From Hippasteria phrygiana (taxonomy: Eukaryota; Echinodermata; Asteroidea; Valvatida; Goniasteridae): 64,000 bases of DNA. The stretch covers positions 1,612,001 to 1,676,000 of the forward strand of contig JAZGUH010000276.1 of assembly GCA_037893225.1 (NCBI GenBank), given 5' to 3'. This document shows, in pieces, positions 34,822-48,900 of this stretch (position 1 is its first letter; each line of letters opens with the position of its first letter). Under the pieces are notes generated by a model that was given only the letters and a program-made list of their open reading frames with translations, searched no databases and was not told the origin of the DNA. Position numbers and translations under genes: made by a program.

Positions 34822-36910
34822 GGATTTTCGTAGTTAAAGGGACAAAATGTTTTTTTTTTGTTTTTTTTGCCATTTGTATCTTTATTTAGATCATAGAGTT
34901 ATATGACAAAAAAATACACTGTATTATATCATCCCATATGCATGCTATGCAGCTGCCTTTGCGTGTAGTCCCAGTTGTAATACTGGATGTACAATTTAGT
35001 AGGCCTAATTAGTGCATTGTATCTGCCCACTTTCAAAATGGCTCTTGTCGAGGCGTGTAACAAACATCATACTTGCAACCTCTCGTTTTTATCATTTTGA
35101 TTTTCTTAGCTTTCCCCGCCCACTGGTTATTTATTCGCCTTGCCTCCTGTTTGTTTGTGTTTTGATTGCTTTGTTTATTGCATCTAAAGACTTTTTGGGG
35201 GGGATTCTCTGCATTTAATTTCAGATTTAACTGTTCTTTATTTTGCTAGTACTATACTTTACTCCCACGGGCATGGCCTCTTTTATCTATTACTCCAAGT
35301 GTGCCTGCCTCGGGGCTCACGTGTGCCCTGAGGAGTTTCACTCTAACAAAGTGCCTCAAACTTATGAGACAAGTACCCGAAGGGCCCAAAAGACTGGTAC
35401 ATGTATTCACAACTAAATACACCAACCAAGCACAACAAAATAGGACGCAGAGTCGACTTGTCAATTCGTCCAGTTGTTGAGTATAGTAGTCGAGATAACA
35501 ATCAAATTGGGGTCTTTTGATGTCCAATAAGGGGTGAATAAACTCGCAAACTTCGAGAGGTTTCTATAAACTGTACTGAGTAAGATCACATTATTACTGT
35601 AGTGAGATGGCTGCCTGCACATGTATAGCAACACTGTACCCAGTGGTGCTGCACTGTGAGTACATGTACACACAGACAAGGTCACCTGTTCTGGGAAGGA
35701 GGTTAATATACTAAAACACTTAAACAGGCTCTTCCACTAAGTATGATTGAATTTTTACTTATCCTCTTGAACTAAATTATATCGAAAGAACTACTTATTT
35801 CATAAACTATGGAAAGTACAAACCTATACTTTTTATGTATTAAATGTGGTAAAAAAGAAAGAAGATAATCTACCTCCAAATGACTTCACTGTACGCACTG
35901 CTGCAGTGACACCAAGTCTTTACATCGCAAACTTATATCAAGATTTAAAACTGGCGTTAAGCCAAAATTATAAAACTGTCTGCTCTCCATTGTCCTTTCT
36001 ACATTTTTAACAACTGTCATTTGGGTATTTCCATGAGCACGGCAACGCAGCTTTAACTTCGGGTCAGGTCTTGGAATGTGGGGTGCCGACTGTTGATAAC
36101 CTTGTAAATATCCTCCGGGGAGGTCGGGTCAGGAGGAGTATTAGATCTTGGGTGTCAGAGGGCCAAACACAGGGTCTGATAGAATTACTACACTATAAAG
36201 TATACTATGGTGACAAGTCCAGTCCCTACGTAGTCTTACACTACATGTACTTCGAGAATTCCAAGGTCACTTGAAGTTCCCCCACGTACGGTCCCTTCAC
36301 TTCCATGACTTGAGGTCGTGGCGCCTGAGGAGAAATTCTACACGGGAGATTGTTCTTCTAAATTGTTTGATGCTTCATCTTAAAGTTGGTGTCCTAGTTC
36401 TATCGCGGGTGAGTTCTGACAATTGCTTTCGATTTTGCAAATGCGAATAGTGTTCACATTTTTTTACACATCTCGTATACTGTTTTCTGTTGCATTTTGT
36501 ACGAAGATAAAGACACTTACTTAAAGCCATTGGCGGGGAGCAGGGGGCCATGAATGCCATTGACCCCCACCCCCTTTTTCCACTTGGGGAAATGGCCCTC
36601 CACTTTTGGCAGTTTCGCACAAGAAAACAAAAAAGGGCAGCAGCCGGCCGGGACCGGCGCCGCTTTGGGCCCCCCCCCCCCCCCCCCCCACTTTTAAAAG
36701 TGTTCTGCCGCACCTGCTTGAAGCTGCAAATGTATGTCCGTTGACTGCTCACGTTGTGGAACTTGTGTTTAAATAACCAGAATGAGTCGCAAATAATGGT
36801 TACAAGACGTGCAAGAACATGTTTTAGGTGTTCCATGGGTGTACCATTTTTTTTCCAGAAGCGTCTGGGCAGTGCTTTCACTTTCAAGGAAATTTACTTA
36901 TGTTAAAATA

Positions 36911-37056
36911 AACCCTAACCCTGCCAGACGCAGCACAGTGCATCTGTGGTGACAGCTTGACCTTGCTGCACTCTGCACACAAGTCAATGTGACAAAGTAT
37001 GCAATCTGATGCGTCTGGCAGGGTTTCTAGCCAAAATACCCTGGAGGGTTAGGGTT
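36911..37056. repeat. Family E repeat with TTAGGG-like ends, long copy
   Basis: It starts AACCCTAACCCTGCCAGAC and ends CCTGGAGGGTTAGGGTT. It contains 'gcagcacagtgcatctgtgg', which the 31664–31778 copy lacks. Confidence 0.75.
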
Positions 37057-37319
37057 TTTAAGGCAGTTTTTACTTTCGAAGGAATTTCTAAGGAAATGAA
37101 AAAACTAAAGACAATTTTTGAGGAAATCCCCAAATGTAAAGAAATTCTAAGGAAATTATTAAATTCTGAGCAAATTGTACATTATTCTCCAAAATTAGTA
37201 GCAAATTCTACAATATTCTCAAAAATTAGTTCTTTTATTGGAAATCCTGTCATTTTCAGAATGACTTTAAACAATTATTCTCCAAAATTATCAGGTTCGA
37301 ACCAGCCAGCCGACTCCGG

Positions 37320-37410
37320 CAAGCTCGGTGTTCGATTGGTAAGACGTCTGCACTAGAAAGCAGGAGATCGTGGATTGGAGTCCCACGTACCCGAGTGATT
37401 TTTTCCCCAA
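37320..37410 (+). repeat. tRNA-like SINE head
   Basis: 'gctcggtgttcgattgg' then 'gattggagtcccacg' resemble degenerate tRNA A and B boxes. Downstream is 'cccgagtgattttttccc'. No intact cloverleaf. Confidence 0.4.
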
Positions 37411-37802
37411 ATAATCTCTCGGGACAACACTGAGTATACAGTGTTTATAAAAGTACGTCGGTAAAGGGCAAAACCCATTATTGAACTTAAAACAAGATTG
37501 GTAGAATAAAACTTGTTGCTGTTGACAAAATGTTTGAATTATGTATGCTTAAATACACAACTTGATTTCTTCAAAAGAAACCGACATTTTGAGCAATGTA
37601 CTGACCTCTGCTTACCCTCTAGCAAACAAGGAAAGTAGGATTAGGCTTTTTGGTGGTTTAAATAAAATAAGGAAATCCGGGGGGGGGGGGGGGGGTAAGG
37701 AAATGTGGCTCTCAGGATAAGGAATTGTTCATTTTGATTGTGGAAGCGCTGTTGCTAGAAGAGTAAGCCATAGGCCTATGGCCCTATAAAAAGTATACCC
37801 AG

Positions 37803-37992
37803 CACGATATGGGGCAGAGGGGTACACCCCTTTTGTCCCTATACCCTATACACTCTCCAGACTATTGTTACCCAACACCCCCCCCCCCCCCCCCCCCAGA
37901 GATCTGAAAAGAATTCCTGAGATTCCGGGAACACAATGACCAACACAAAAGAGTGGGGGGGGGGGGGGTTCCCTCTGCCCCATATCGCGCAT
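37803..37992. repeat. Family F inverted-repeat element
   Basis: Left 'gcacgatatggggcagagg' and right 'cctctgccccatatcgcgc' are mirrored. The interior has 'ctccagactattgtta' and a run of C. Other copies: 48609–48770, 49463–49654 and 63930–64000. Confidence 0.75.
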
Positions 37993-38882
37993 CATATATA
38001 CAAAAGTAGACTGAACTCCATGGAAAAGATTCGAGCGATTGAAAGACACTACCATTTCCACCTCAAAATTCTAATGAAAACTTCCTTTTTGAACGAAGGC
38101 AGCATCTGTGGCCTTGGTAGTGCGTTTTGTTTGTACATGTATATTATATTGTATTTTGGTCAGCTGATTTCTGATTTTAACCTTCTATTTGTCATGCTTT
38201 TTGGTGAAAACATATTTTAAAGATTTCCATTTTGATATTTCCACGATGTGATAGTCAGAAATCGTCATCGGTTTTCCATTCCACAGTCTACTCTTGCACA
38301 AAGCAGATTGTACAATTCCAAAGCCTTCCTAGTATTTACCCCCCCCCCCCCCCCCCCATTTTTGTTAAGCGTCCACATACCCATAGAAACATGAATGGAT
38401 GATTGCTTGACTGAATCATAACACAGCTTTTCAACTTGGCACAATGAGTTTTGTTCCTACGACTATAAAGTTTTCACCACCTTCCTTGTATACTTCGGTT
38501 GCTATACTGCCATGTAGTCCTACAATGCATGTACATGTAGTTACAGAAAGTGTAGGGAACGATACGAGTCCGGAACAAACTGAGAGATTGTATAGAACTG
38601 TATGGCAGACTTCAGTATGAGAGAACTTCATTCACTACACACCGTGGGCTATCAACCGTACTCCGGAGTCATGATAAACAAAATGGTACAGGCCTATGTT
38701 GCCATGCATACATGTGCTTGCTTCATTGACCTTTGTTGATGACGGTCTGCGAAAACAAATTTGTGTGTGTAGTACATGTTGGGGCCTGAGCCTGTTCGTG
38801 AATTGTTATGACTCGAGGTACGTGCTGTAGTTTTCCCATTTATGGTCGCTTATTTATGTTTTAAGTACGGTAAATTATACAG

Positions 38883-38930
38883 AACAGTCTGTAGGCCTAC
38901 GTTCGAACAGTCTGTAGGCCTACGTTCGTA
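38883..38930 (+). repeat. Tandem duplication of a 24-bp unit
   Basis: 'gaacagtctgtaggcctacg' plus 'ttc' occurs twice in a row, with the second copy continuing 'gtacacc'. Confidence 0.8.
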
Positions 38931-39249
38931 CACCTTCACTACCCTAAAATCCCCAAGGCCAGATTTGTTTGCCAGGGTTTTGCTTTCCCGTTACAAAATG
39001 TAATTTTCGTCCCGTTAAACCCATTACACCCTCCCGATTTAGCTTTTAAAATGTCCATCCCGTTGTAATCTACCACTCTGCCCCCCCCCCCCCCCCCCCC
39101 CGGTACGCCACTGTTCATACTTTCTATTGTGAGAATCGAAACCTAAAATGTCCCTTACATTTTTCGTTTGAAAAAAAAACCGGGTTTATACCTTTTATCG
39201 TTCACGTCGGTATAAGTTGTGTTGCAAAAATATAATGACCATCCACACA

Positions 39250-39445
39250 CACTGAAAAATCATTTACCCAGTTGTGGGTCAAAACTGCAACTACCCAAAA
39301 TTTGGGTAAACAAACTCTCATCCGATTGTGTTCAGATAGACTTACCCAATGTTGGGTAGTTGGAGTTTTCACATTTATGGGGGTTAAATTTAGCCAATTG
39401 TTTGTCAAACAATTGGCTAAATTTAACCCCCATAATTTTTCAGTG
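39250..39445. mobile_element. MITE with CACTGAAAAATNATG ends and a terminal hairpin
   Basis: Ends 'cactgaaaaatcat' and 'ataatttttcagtg' are inverted. Next to the right end lies a perfect 28-bp stem, 'gggggttaaatttagccaat' and its mirror. It is 470 bp upstream of the CNBD2 start. Confidence 0.8.
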
Positions 39446-39912
39446 CAGTTATTGCAGCTAATACTTTCATTGAGTCTCCTTATTTAATCATGGCAACTGA
39501 CACGTATAATGAAGGGTATCCTCGTGTAAACTTGTTTAACTGAATGTTGGTAAACTGACACCAAGTTTACTACCGTATTGAAGACGGGTAAAAAGTAAGG
39601 TTCTTTTTCTCTCTTACCAAAAGAGATGTAGTTTTTTTTCTCTTACCAAAAGAGATGTACTTCACGGAATATGGTTATGGTGCCCAACAATGTTCGCCGA
39701 AGTGATAGACCGACTTGAGAAAAAATATTTAATCTAAGACGGCCGCCATTGGGTAAATCTTTGTTCACAACTGCCTTAGAATTTTTAAACTCAGATTTGA
39801 TCATAAAGATTGAATTTGTTACCTCATAATATGAATGATAAATATATAACTTTCTTAAAGGTGTTCGAGTTCTGTGGACACATCACTTCAATCTTGAAGT
39901 AAAAGCATAAAT

Positions 39913-42900
39913 ATGGGGGAGGTCGCAGGTGAACGGGGAAGCAGCGAGCGCCCTCTAGCGCCGCTGATCCGCGCCCCCACTTTCGCCAGTAGAGCGCCAC
40001 GCCCATCCGACAAGACGACACTTGCAAGCAATTCCGGTCGTCGTGGGCACCAGAAAAGGCGAGAGAAGCTAAGGACTGTCCTAACGATGATGGACCACGG
40101 TGGCAAGAAGTTCTCGCGGCTAGGAGGCAAGGAATTACGGGGACCGGGGAGGGGGACCGAGACTGGCGCCCGATCCTGGTCGCTTCTCGCGGCCGGTGTG
40201 AGGGGCGGGCTGCTGGACGAGACTGGTCAGCCGTTGATGGGAAACCGGCACCGGCGTGGTGCTATCACTGAGGGGAGGCTGCCGATAAAGAGCCCCTGGG
40301 TGAACGCAGAGAAAAATACTGACGACCCGGTGCCTCCCGTTAGGGTGAGTTTAAATCTGTTTCACTTCAAGAGCTATAGATCCTTTTCATGTGACGTCAT
40401 TAGGCCATACTGGACCGCCTGGTTTGGCGATGGTGATGGCGTGCATATTCAAATCAAATGTGCTGCATGGTTAACCTGCCTCATACTCCCATGAATTATG
40501 ATCGCTCCAAGGCGGTCCACACGTGTTGGCATTGTTTACATCTACAAATGTTTGGTCACCTGGGTGAAAAGGGCCAATTACAATTCGGATGAATTTGCCA
40601 TTAGGCCCAGGCGCCTGTGGAGCGAAATTATTGCAACAATTGACAACTACATGTTGGTCAAGGGGGCGGGGGATGCAATTGAATCTTAAGAGCGGAAAAA
40701 TAATACGGAGTACTTTCACCATCTTACCAAAACTGCTTATACGTTATCATTGCTGTGAAGCCAATAATTTCAACTCGTTGAAATAATGTGTTTGGACAAT
40801 CTTACACGTTAAGGACCACAGTCAAAAGAGGCGATGGCAGTAAATTTAGTGTCAACCCGTTTAGATTTTAGGCTAGATTAAGAAATTTAGGCTTCTTTTA
40901 ACGAAGTGGATTTGTGATTTATTCCCATTAAATATTGGCTCCAACTTCTGAATGATTATTTTTAAAATATAAAGTACATTCTTAATGTCAACTTTGATTC
41001 AATTTCTTCCAATACAGCTGAGGAAATTTGGAAAACTCCGCACAATCGCAAAAACCATTGTGCTCCTGCTGCGCATGTGTAGGACTTACATTCTGACGTA
41101 AGTATGACAAAGCATCTACAATAAGTCAGTAAGGCCGCGTCCGAATTACAAGGCTACAGGGCCGGTCACACTGCAACGATAAACGATAACGAAAACGAAA
41201 ACGATGTGAATAAACGCTCTCTATTGGTGGATGGAACGTGCGGTAATACGCACGCGTTCCACCCACCAATAGAGAGCGTTTATTCACATCGTTTTCGTTT
41301 TCGTTATCGTTATCGTGGCCAGTGTGACCGGCCCTTACGGCTGGATGTTACACACATGGTAGCGGCTGCAGCCACTTCCCATAGAATCGTGTGTAATTTC
41401 AAGCCGTACCCAAGTAAATCGGACACGGCCTAAGATTTCAAGCATTTTCGTGAGAGCAGTTGCTAGATTTCCTTCAAGTTGCTTGGGCAGGAGCAATACT
41501 TCCGTTTTATCATGACAGGCGATCAATCAGTAACAATACATTTATGCATCGCGGAATCTCCCTTCCTGAAGATTTGGCCAACATTTGAATTATTAAATGT
41601 AGAGTGCTTTGCAGTTATGGCACATGGTCTGTGCATGGAGACAGTTAAAGGTGAATTGTGTCAACACTTTATGGTGCAAAGTGAGGTCGTTTTATGACCA
41701 ATACAAATTTAGGCCTATGTTTTAAGACTGGATCAATACCTAAATGTATAGACAAGAATTTTGAAAATGCTTTATCCGATTACATTTTCATTTTATTTTA
41801 ATTCTTGCTGGTGAATGAAACAGAGAATTCCTCAAAAGTGCACACGCCAGGAGCGCTAATTAAGAAACTTCTGGTAAGAGGATGGCAAAGAAATGTTCAA
41901 TGTTTTATAGAGGTGATTGGGAGGAAAACCCACGGAATCAGGCATACCAAAAAAGTCCACGTCGCCCCAGGTGGGATTCGAACTCGGGTCACATAAAGAG
42001 AAGGCGAGGAGAAGAGCACTGACTGCGCCACCCCTTGACCAATCAACCAATCACAACCGAGCGCCACACGTCCGTCACTTTTACCTGGCTATAGTCACGG
42101 CTGTGATTGGTCAGTACGCCAATGTGTGCATAGTCGGCCATTATAATAGCATTTAACTATGGTACATAACTTCCTTCTCGAAATCATGCATTTATCCTCA
42201 CAGGGAGAATGACGCTAAGATGCTGAAGTTATTCAGTGCAATAGATGCCGCACAGGCTGGGGACAAGTACACGATTGGACGGGACCTGCTGTTCGACGTG
42301 ACTGTGTTCAAAGCCAAGAAACAGGTGCCTTCTATATCTCGCAGCATTTGAATCATTGATTGATTGTAAATTGTTAATGCACTGTTCGATTGGTTCAGTT
42401 CTTTAGAAATTGAGTTTCTTGTATTGAATTGTACTTTCAATGGTGTTAACTACATAAGGCAGTTTTACTCTTTTTATGGAAAAATAGATGTTTTCCTACA
42501 GTTAACACGCTGTTTCTGTGGTAGCACAGAATATACCATTTTAGTACATAAAATGCGCTCTGTGAATGTACAATGCCATAATATTGTAAAACAATACGAA
42601 TCATACTCTGTTGATGCACAGAACAGTCTACGAATCATCCCTGTACACGCACACGGCCCTTAAATACCAATTATCATAAGATTCTTTGTGAGATTACAGA
42701 AATGTTTAACAGTGTGTAAATTTAACCCGGATTTTCGATTCCCTCCTTTCTTTGGAAGACGACAATAAAATAATGGAAGCATTAACTAATATCACAGGCT
42801 TTAACAAAAAATGCATTTGGGATTTATTTTGAGAATTTTCTTCTTTTTAAAACAGAACAAAATGTCGAGCAAGACCAAGCGGGTATTGGAAACGCCACCG

Positions 42901-45900
42901 CCAGCACGCACGGAAAAGGACATCTATCATGTAAGACAAACTTCGCTTTAACAAGCTTTAACAAAAACGAAAATTCAGAAGGCGACGCCAAAAACTTGTA
43001 ACAACTTTTCTTGGGTGTGTTAGTGCATTTACGCAGTCATGGGTCCGGTGTATATGGCATATATACTTAAAGGAAACATGATTTAGGATTTAAATTGCAT
43101 TATTCCTGCTTAAAACAATAAAGTATTATCTTGACAATGTTATTTTGTGTCCAGAGACAATTATTTCCCAGATTAAATATGAGAAAACAATTTTGGAAAA
43201 TGTTTGTCCAAGCTACTCCGCCCCCTGAGTGGGACCCTCATTAACATAAGTGTGTGACGTAGATCGAGGCACATTACCCATTCATCACTGGTATGCATTG
43301 TGTGTACATTGTACGACGAAAATTCTTCGTCCAAAATCTAAGCAAAATATAGTGTTTTTCGGCCATGCCGACAAGGTGTGTGGCTGCTGGGTGCATGCAG
43401 CAAAACAACGACGGGTGGAGTAAGCCTTCATTTATTTCCAACTGAAGCAAAATATCGGAGAATTTGGACGGCGAAAGTGAAGGTGACAAGAGCAAAGAGG
43501 TCCGGCCCCAGCAGCTTTTCAGCCGTTGTGTTTCGATACTGGTATTTTCAAATCCTTTGGGATGACCATTAAAAATATGCTCAAGTCCACTGCCATCCCA
43601 ACAAATTTCCCAGATGTGAGTAAGATAAAGGCGAAAGCCGTTAAACGGCCCATTCCCCGAGGAGCCTTCGCTAAAAGGGAGAAAATCAGGGTAAGTTCGA
43701 TGTTAGTTGTTGTTGCAACTTACGAAATTGCACGTGTAGACCTAGTGTGTGTATACGGGCCGGGTCCAGACTATCGAGTCGATCCATGAATGTCGGTGCC
43801 TTGGTCTACGTCACGAACAGCGCCCTCAATTTGAGTCTCAACAAATTTCAAAAAGGGGTGTAAATTTTTGAGCGGCAAATAATCACACTAAAACTTCGCT
43901 TGAACCAGTTTGGCTTTTAATTCACATTTAATACAAATAAATGAATTTATTTATGAAATAAAATGTGATCCGGTCAATTTGAGAAGCATGGTTCCTTTAA
44001 GCATTTTCTCAAATTTTTCGTACGCCCCCCAATTTGTCTTAGGCCCTAGGCACAGTGCCTGACTGTGCCTATTGCAGCATACCTTGAAAAAAAAACTATA
44101 TTGTATCGGTGGGGACTCTGAACACGAGACAAGCTGTTATCTCCATGCTTTAGCTGAAATTTGTAATCAAGTGGATCACCTAACGAAAAAAGCACTGACT
44201 AGTGACTACACTCTGCAAATAAATTTTGTCTTCCCATAATATATTGTTTTATTATGTGCTATGCACAAAGATTGCTCTCTAGGAGCGTCCCGTTCTTAAT
44301 TCTAAACTTGGAACTTTTTACATGTGTTAGTAATCATCGGGGCCGATTTGTGTTGAATGTTTAATTGGAAAGCTTATATCTAATGCAATCAAATTAGCAA
44401 TCAAATATATATATTATTGGAAAGTTTATTTTTCGAATGCCACGCCCCAAAAGCACGGGCACATAATCTTTAGAACAGAATGTTATATTTTGTAGACAAT
44501 TTCGCAATGGGCAGGCTCTCACAAAGAAAGCGAACCTTTCCAGAAACACCCTTTCAAACAAAGCGGGAACAAAGGGCTAAAATATAATTTATTGTTCCAA
44601 GTATAAAACCAAACCATGGCTATAATACGTGAGTATAATCAGGCTAAACGGTCTGGACAAACTCAGATGATCTCGAGAATATCTCGCAGTCGCATCAGTA
44701 GAGTGAAGAATAATTTTCCCAATCAAATGCTCAGGTCCAAGTTGAGTTGCAACAGATGGAATTTATTACCAAATACCCGGTGCATATGCAACGCAGCCTG
44801 ATCGAGCTTGGGGCGTTTGAGAGCTATGAGACGGGGAGGGTTATCATACGGCACGGACGCAGGCCATACGCGTTTTATCTCGTACTTGGTGGATCAGGTA
44901 TCGTTTATTTTCATAATTTTGTTAGTGTTTATTTCACTTTCGACTGGAGTTAAATTATGTTCACAACTACTTATAAACTGCCCTACATCCCATGGACATT
45001 CGTAGATTGTTCAACTGTAGCCATCATATTTTGTATGATGATTATTGATGATGTAAGCCGCAATTAGAGCTAAACATAATCCATGATTTTAAAATAGACC
45101 ATAAAATAAGCATCCATAATTTTACAATAACGCCGAATCTATTATTTACCCCCCGTTAGCTCTGTTACTAGAAGGAGATCCACAAAACAGTGGCCGAACC
45201 GCCACCGCCTTGTTGAAAGGACAAGTATTTGGGGTAAGTATCTGAACAAGTTTGAAACCTATACCTCGTGACCAGTTTTCACCCAATCAAAATCGTAGCC
45301 CTCCGATGAACTTTAAGCCAATCAAAATCACCAGATGAGTTGCGCCAATTGCCGATGTCACGCGCCTTTATGCATATACGTTTTTTCCGGGTTCACCGAG
45401 GAGACATGATTGTTATGAATACACTGGACGTTGACTTTGTTAGAAATTGTTAGAATATCAAATTTACTTAGAATATAATTGGTCTGATTTTGTTTTGTTT
45501 CAGCATGAAGCAATAGTGAACAGAGGTCGTCACAACGTCACCGTCATATCAAAAGAGTACATTCAACTGTTAAGCCTCACAGTACAGGTGGGATTAAGAA
45601 AGAAATGTTTTGGGGAGTGATCATATTGGTAACGTACGTCTATTTATTTTTAATATTCATAATAATATTTACACAAACTTTTGCACGAAAGTTTGAGCTC
45701 AAGAGGGGGTGCACTTTCTAAGAAAACTGAAAAGTGTGTGTGTGGGTTTGTACAAACCCAGTATATTTTCTAAATATAAGGAATTATAATTTATGTTGGT
45801 TCTGTTTGGGGCCTCAGTGTTTCTGAATCTCGACTGGCTCGCCAATGATGTGAGTACAGGAATCTGAGTACGTGATTCATTCCCCCTGCGCCACCGCAGT

Positions 45901-48900
45901 CATGGCGATGGAGCATCGTTGCAGCTATTGTACAAAATATCTGCTGTATTGTTTACAGGCGAAACTGTGGTGGCGTTTGGTTCATTCAGCCGTGCGCTCG
46001 AATTCGCGTAGGCCTATATAATGCTGGAGATACGTGTCTTTTAGCCCACTCTGTCCGGCTGTTATTAATGGGTGCGTTCGATTAGCTTTAATACACCATA
46101 AACGTCTGCTCTACCGGCAAAATCTTGACCATGACGACATGATAATTATAAAATTTACAATTTACACACAGTCGAGTCCCCAACTGTTGTTAATATCAGG
46201 ATAATGCACTCTTTGCTTTCCAATTTATGTCACAATTTGTACATTTACTCACGTCGAATTCGACTTCGCTGCCATGTTTACTTTTTCAGCTAGGCGGCGG
46301 CGACGTCATTATACACCCGTGCAGCCACCAGAGACCACCGATCTCTATGTAAACTGGATAACGCGTCGGCTGTTCGAGTTGAGGCCACCGTCCGCCATGT
46401 TTATCACTCCCAATACAAAAGGTTTTCCAACCTTGTCCCCAGGGTCTCATTTCATCCTCGTTCTCCTTACATAGCGATCAGTGGTAATTTGGGAGTGGTA
46501 ATATGGCGGGTGCTGGCTTCAGTTACTTGTACAGCGCGTAATGGCCAATGAGCTATCCAGTTTATATAGAGATCAGTGCCAGAGACCCACTCGCTAGCTG
46601 GGGTAGTGGTGGTTGACACCACGGCAGACACGAGTATCACGTGATGACTAATCGAACGGTCTCGTGTAATTTTCACTTACACGTATAAGCTAATCGAACG
46701 CACCCAATGGGGTGCTTGTACAGCCACGGCTATGGTTGTCGTCTGTATTCAGTGGGTTTAAGATAATTTCTAAAGATCGTAAAACCCATCAAATTGTTGA
46801 CAAATTATTAATATTAATGGTTTGGTCCCCCCAAAAGTAAATGCTTGCAGATTGCACCTCGTTAATTATTGCGAATAATCTCATCTCATTGTTGCTGATA
46901 CTGTATTTTTTGAGCGATGATCTTAAGTTGACGTTCTTTTTTATGGATTTACTTGTCAAATTAAAAGGAATACTCCCGAATTTTCTTGGCCGGTGGTTTG
47001 AGTAACATCAGTGGTGTAGATGGCGGTAGCTTTATCGACTCAGTCAGCATCTTCAAAGGATGGCCTGTGCACCTCCTAAAGAAACATCCCAAAATGTGCA
47101 GATTAAATTTCTTCACGTGAGTCCAAGTTGAATAATGACTTCACGATTTAAAATCCATTTTGCGTAGTCTATAGAGTTTCCAATCATATGTTAATTTTGT
47201 TTGGCAATTTTCAGCCTGTAATAGGAACGTTGGGACTTTGACATCAATAGGAGACTTTTGAGACACTGGTGGCAGCAGACACACCGGTCCTTTTTCATTG
47301 TTCTCACCAACCGTGCGCATGCTCAGAACTACGCGCGCATGCTCAGAACTCAACTAGCAAAAAGGACAGGTATGTCTGCTGCCACCAGCGTCTCAAAAGT
47401 CTCCCATTGGCTCTTTCTCATTTGAATAGTTCTGAATTCTGAATTAACTCAAGTTTCAACATTCTCGACTCTGAGCTGTAGAACTTGATTTGAAATTCGA
47501 ATAAGTCCTATAGTGGATTTTGTACAGCGTTTAAATTTGATGTAAAACCAGATTGATTTTAAAGCCATGCATTTTGGCGGTAACGTTTGAAGTTCTGAAT
47601 TCCCAAACAGGAGAGGAACAGTCATTGAGTCTGATAGCAACCAAAGTGACTGGATCTATATCGTCAAATCGGTAAACATTTTAATCGGTTATAGAATGAT
47701 CTGTAAAACAAATCAAACTTATAAACTTTTTCTAAACTTCTGAAGCTCTGATCATAATTTGCGGTACTAACACTGTTCCACTCGTTAATATTGAACTGAA
47801 TGGAAAATATGCAGACGTAATTTTTGTGGTCAAAATGATTTTGTCCGGGAGCGTGTGTCTCTTGAGGATGTTCATTACTCCCTTGTTTCCCTCAAGATAT
47901 TAGAGCGCAAGGTGGCTACTTTTCAGTTAAAACTTTAAAAAGACAAGTCATCGATTACCTGCAGTACACCCCCATGTATACTTGGCCCACAAAGACATAC
48001 ATACCGTGATTGAGTGTCCAATAGAAAGTGACCAGTGAAAAGTGACGGCCAAAAACGATCGCGTTTATTTCAGCAAGTCCTTTGTAGGATAGAACTGTTT
48101 GAAATTACCGCTGTGTGAAATCATAAAGTGTAAGAAAAGGATTTTCAAAATTGTGTTGATCTTATTCTTGAATAGGGAAGCTGTGCCGTTTTAAAGAAAC
48201 TTCATCACGAGGTATCGATGCCAGCGAAAAGGAAGCGTCATCTTCCTGGTGAGTTCGTGGAGTAACGCCTCTGGTTCCTCCCAGAACCACTCCTCTCTTT
48301 TCAGAATTAGTCACTTCAAATGGATCCTTAAAACTTCTCTTATTACACCCCATCAAGCAAAAGTCTCAAATCACTGTTCGCGCCTGTTGTTCCAATAGAC
48401 TCTATGCTAGTCTTGCGACTTCATGACGCGGACATACGTATGAGCAGAACTCGCAATACGTCCGTGGAGATGAAGCTGCCGCCGCCGCCATCTTACCGTG
48501 CCGAGAACAATAGCTTTGACAACCTTTACCCTAGGGTCTACTTACATCCTCGTTCATCAAACGTCTTGGTACCAAACACTGACTAGTCCAGTGACGGACT
48601 CTTTAGTCCATATGATGCGCGATATGGGGCAGAGGGAACCCCCCCCCCCCTCTTTTGTCTTGGTCATTGTGTTCCCGGAATCTCAGGACGACAAATGTAC
48701 GAAATGTACGGAAAAGAAACTCGGGAACCCCCCCCCCCCCCCCCGCAAACAATCCTGGATCCGCCCCTGAATATTTTTAATTATTCACAAAAAATTGTCA
48801 TGGTAAATCTCACTATCATGGGCATATTTTTTCAGCAATCGCGTCAAAAATGGCTGCCACACTGTCAACAAGTCACGAGGAACAGCTAACCAACAGACTA

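Larger units (their letters stand above)
34822..39912. other. Intergenic region DCPS–CNBD2
   Basis: 5.1 kb without a convincing exon. Recognised content: a T-rich start, a C-run (36669–36690), family E repeat (36911–37056), a tRNA-like SINE (37320–37410), a G-run (37679–37696), family F inverted repeat (37803–37992), C-runs at 38340 and 39080, a 24-bp tandem duplication (38883–38930), a MITE (39250–39445), and a doubled 'tctcttaccaaaagagatgt' near 39610–39660. The stretch 35230–36400 shows nothing recognisable. Confidence 0.5.

Noticed and set aside
36375..36887. 170-residue minus-strand frame
   Set aside because: It crosses a C-run and has no recognisable domain or splice partner.
43526..43789. 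Independent small gene starting at the later ATG in the THAP region
   Set aside because: It is the back half of the broken THAP exon plus intron sequence.
44616..44801. Alternative CNBD2 exon start at 44616
   Set aside because: The conserved frame begins only after the acceptor at 44731–44734; the upstream frame differs.
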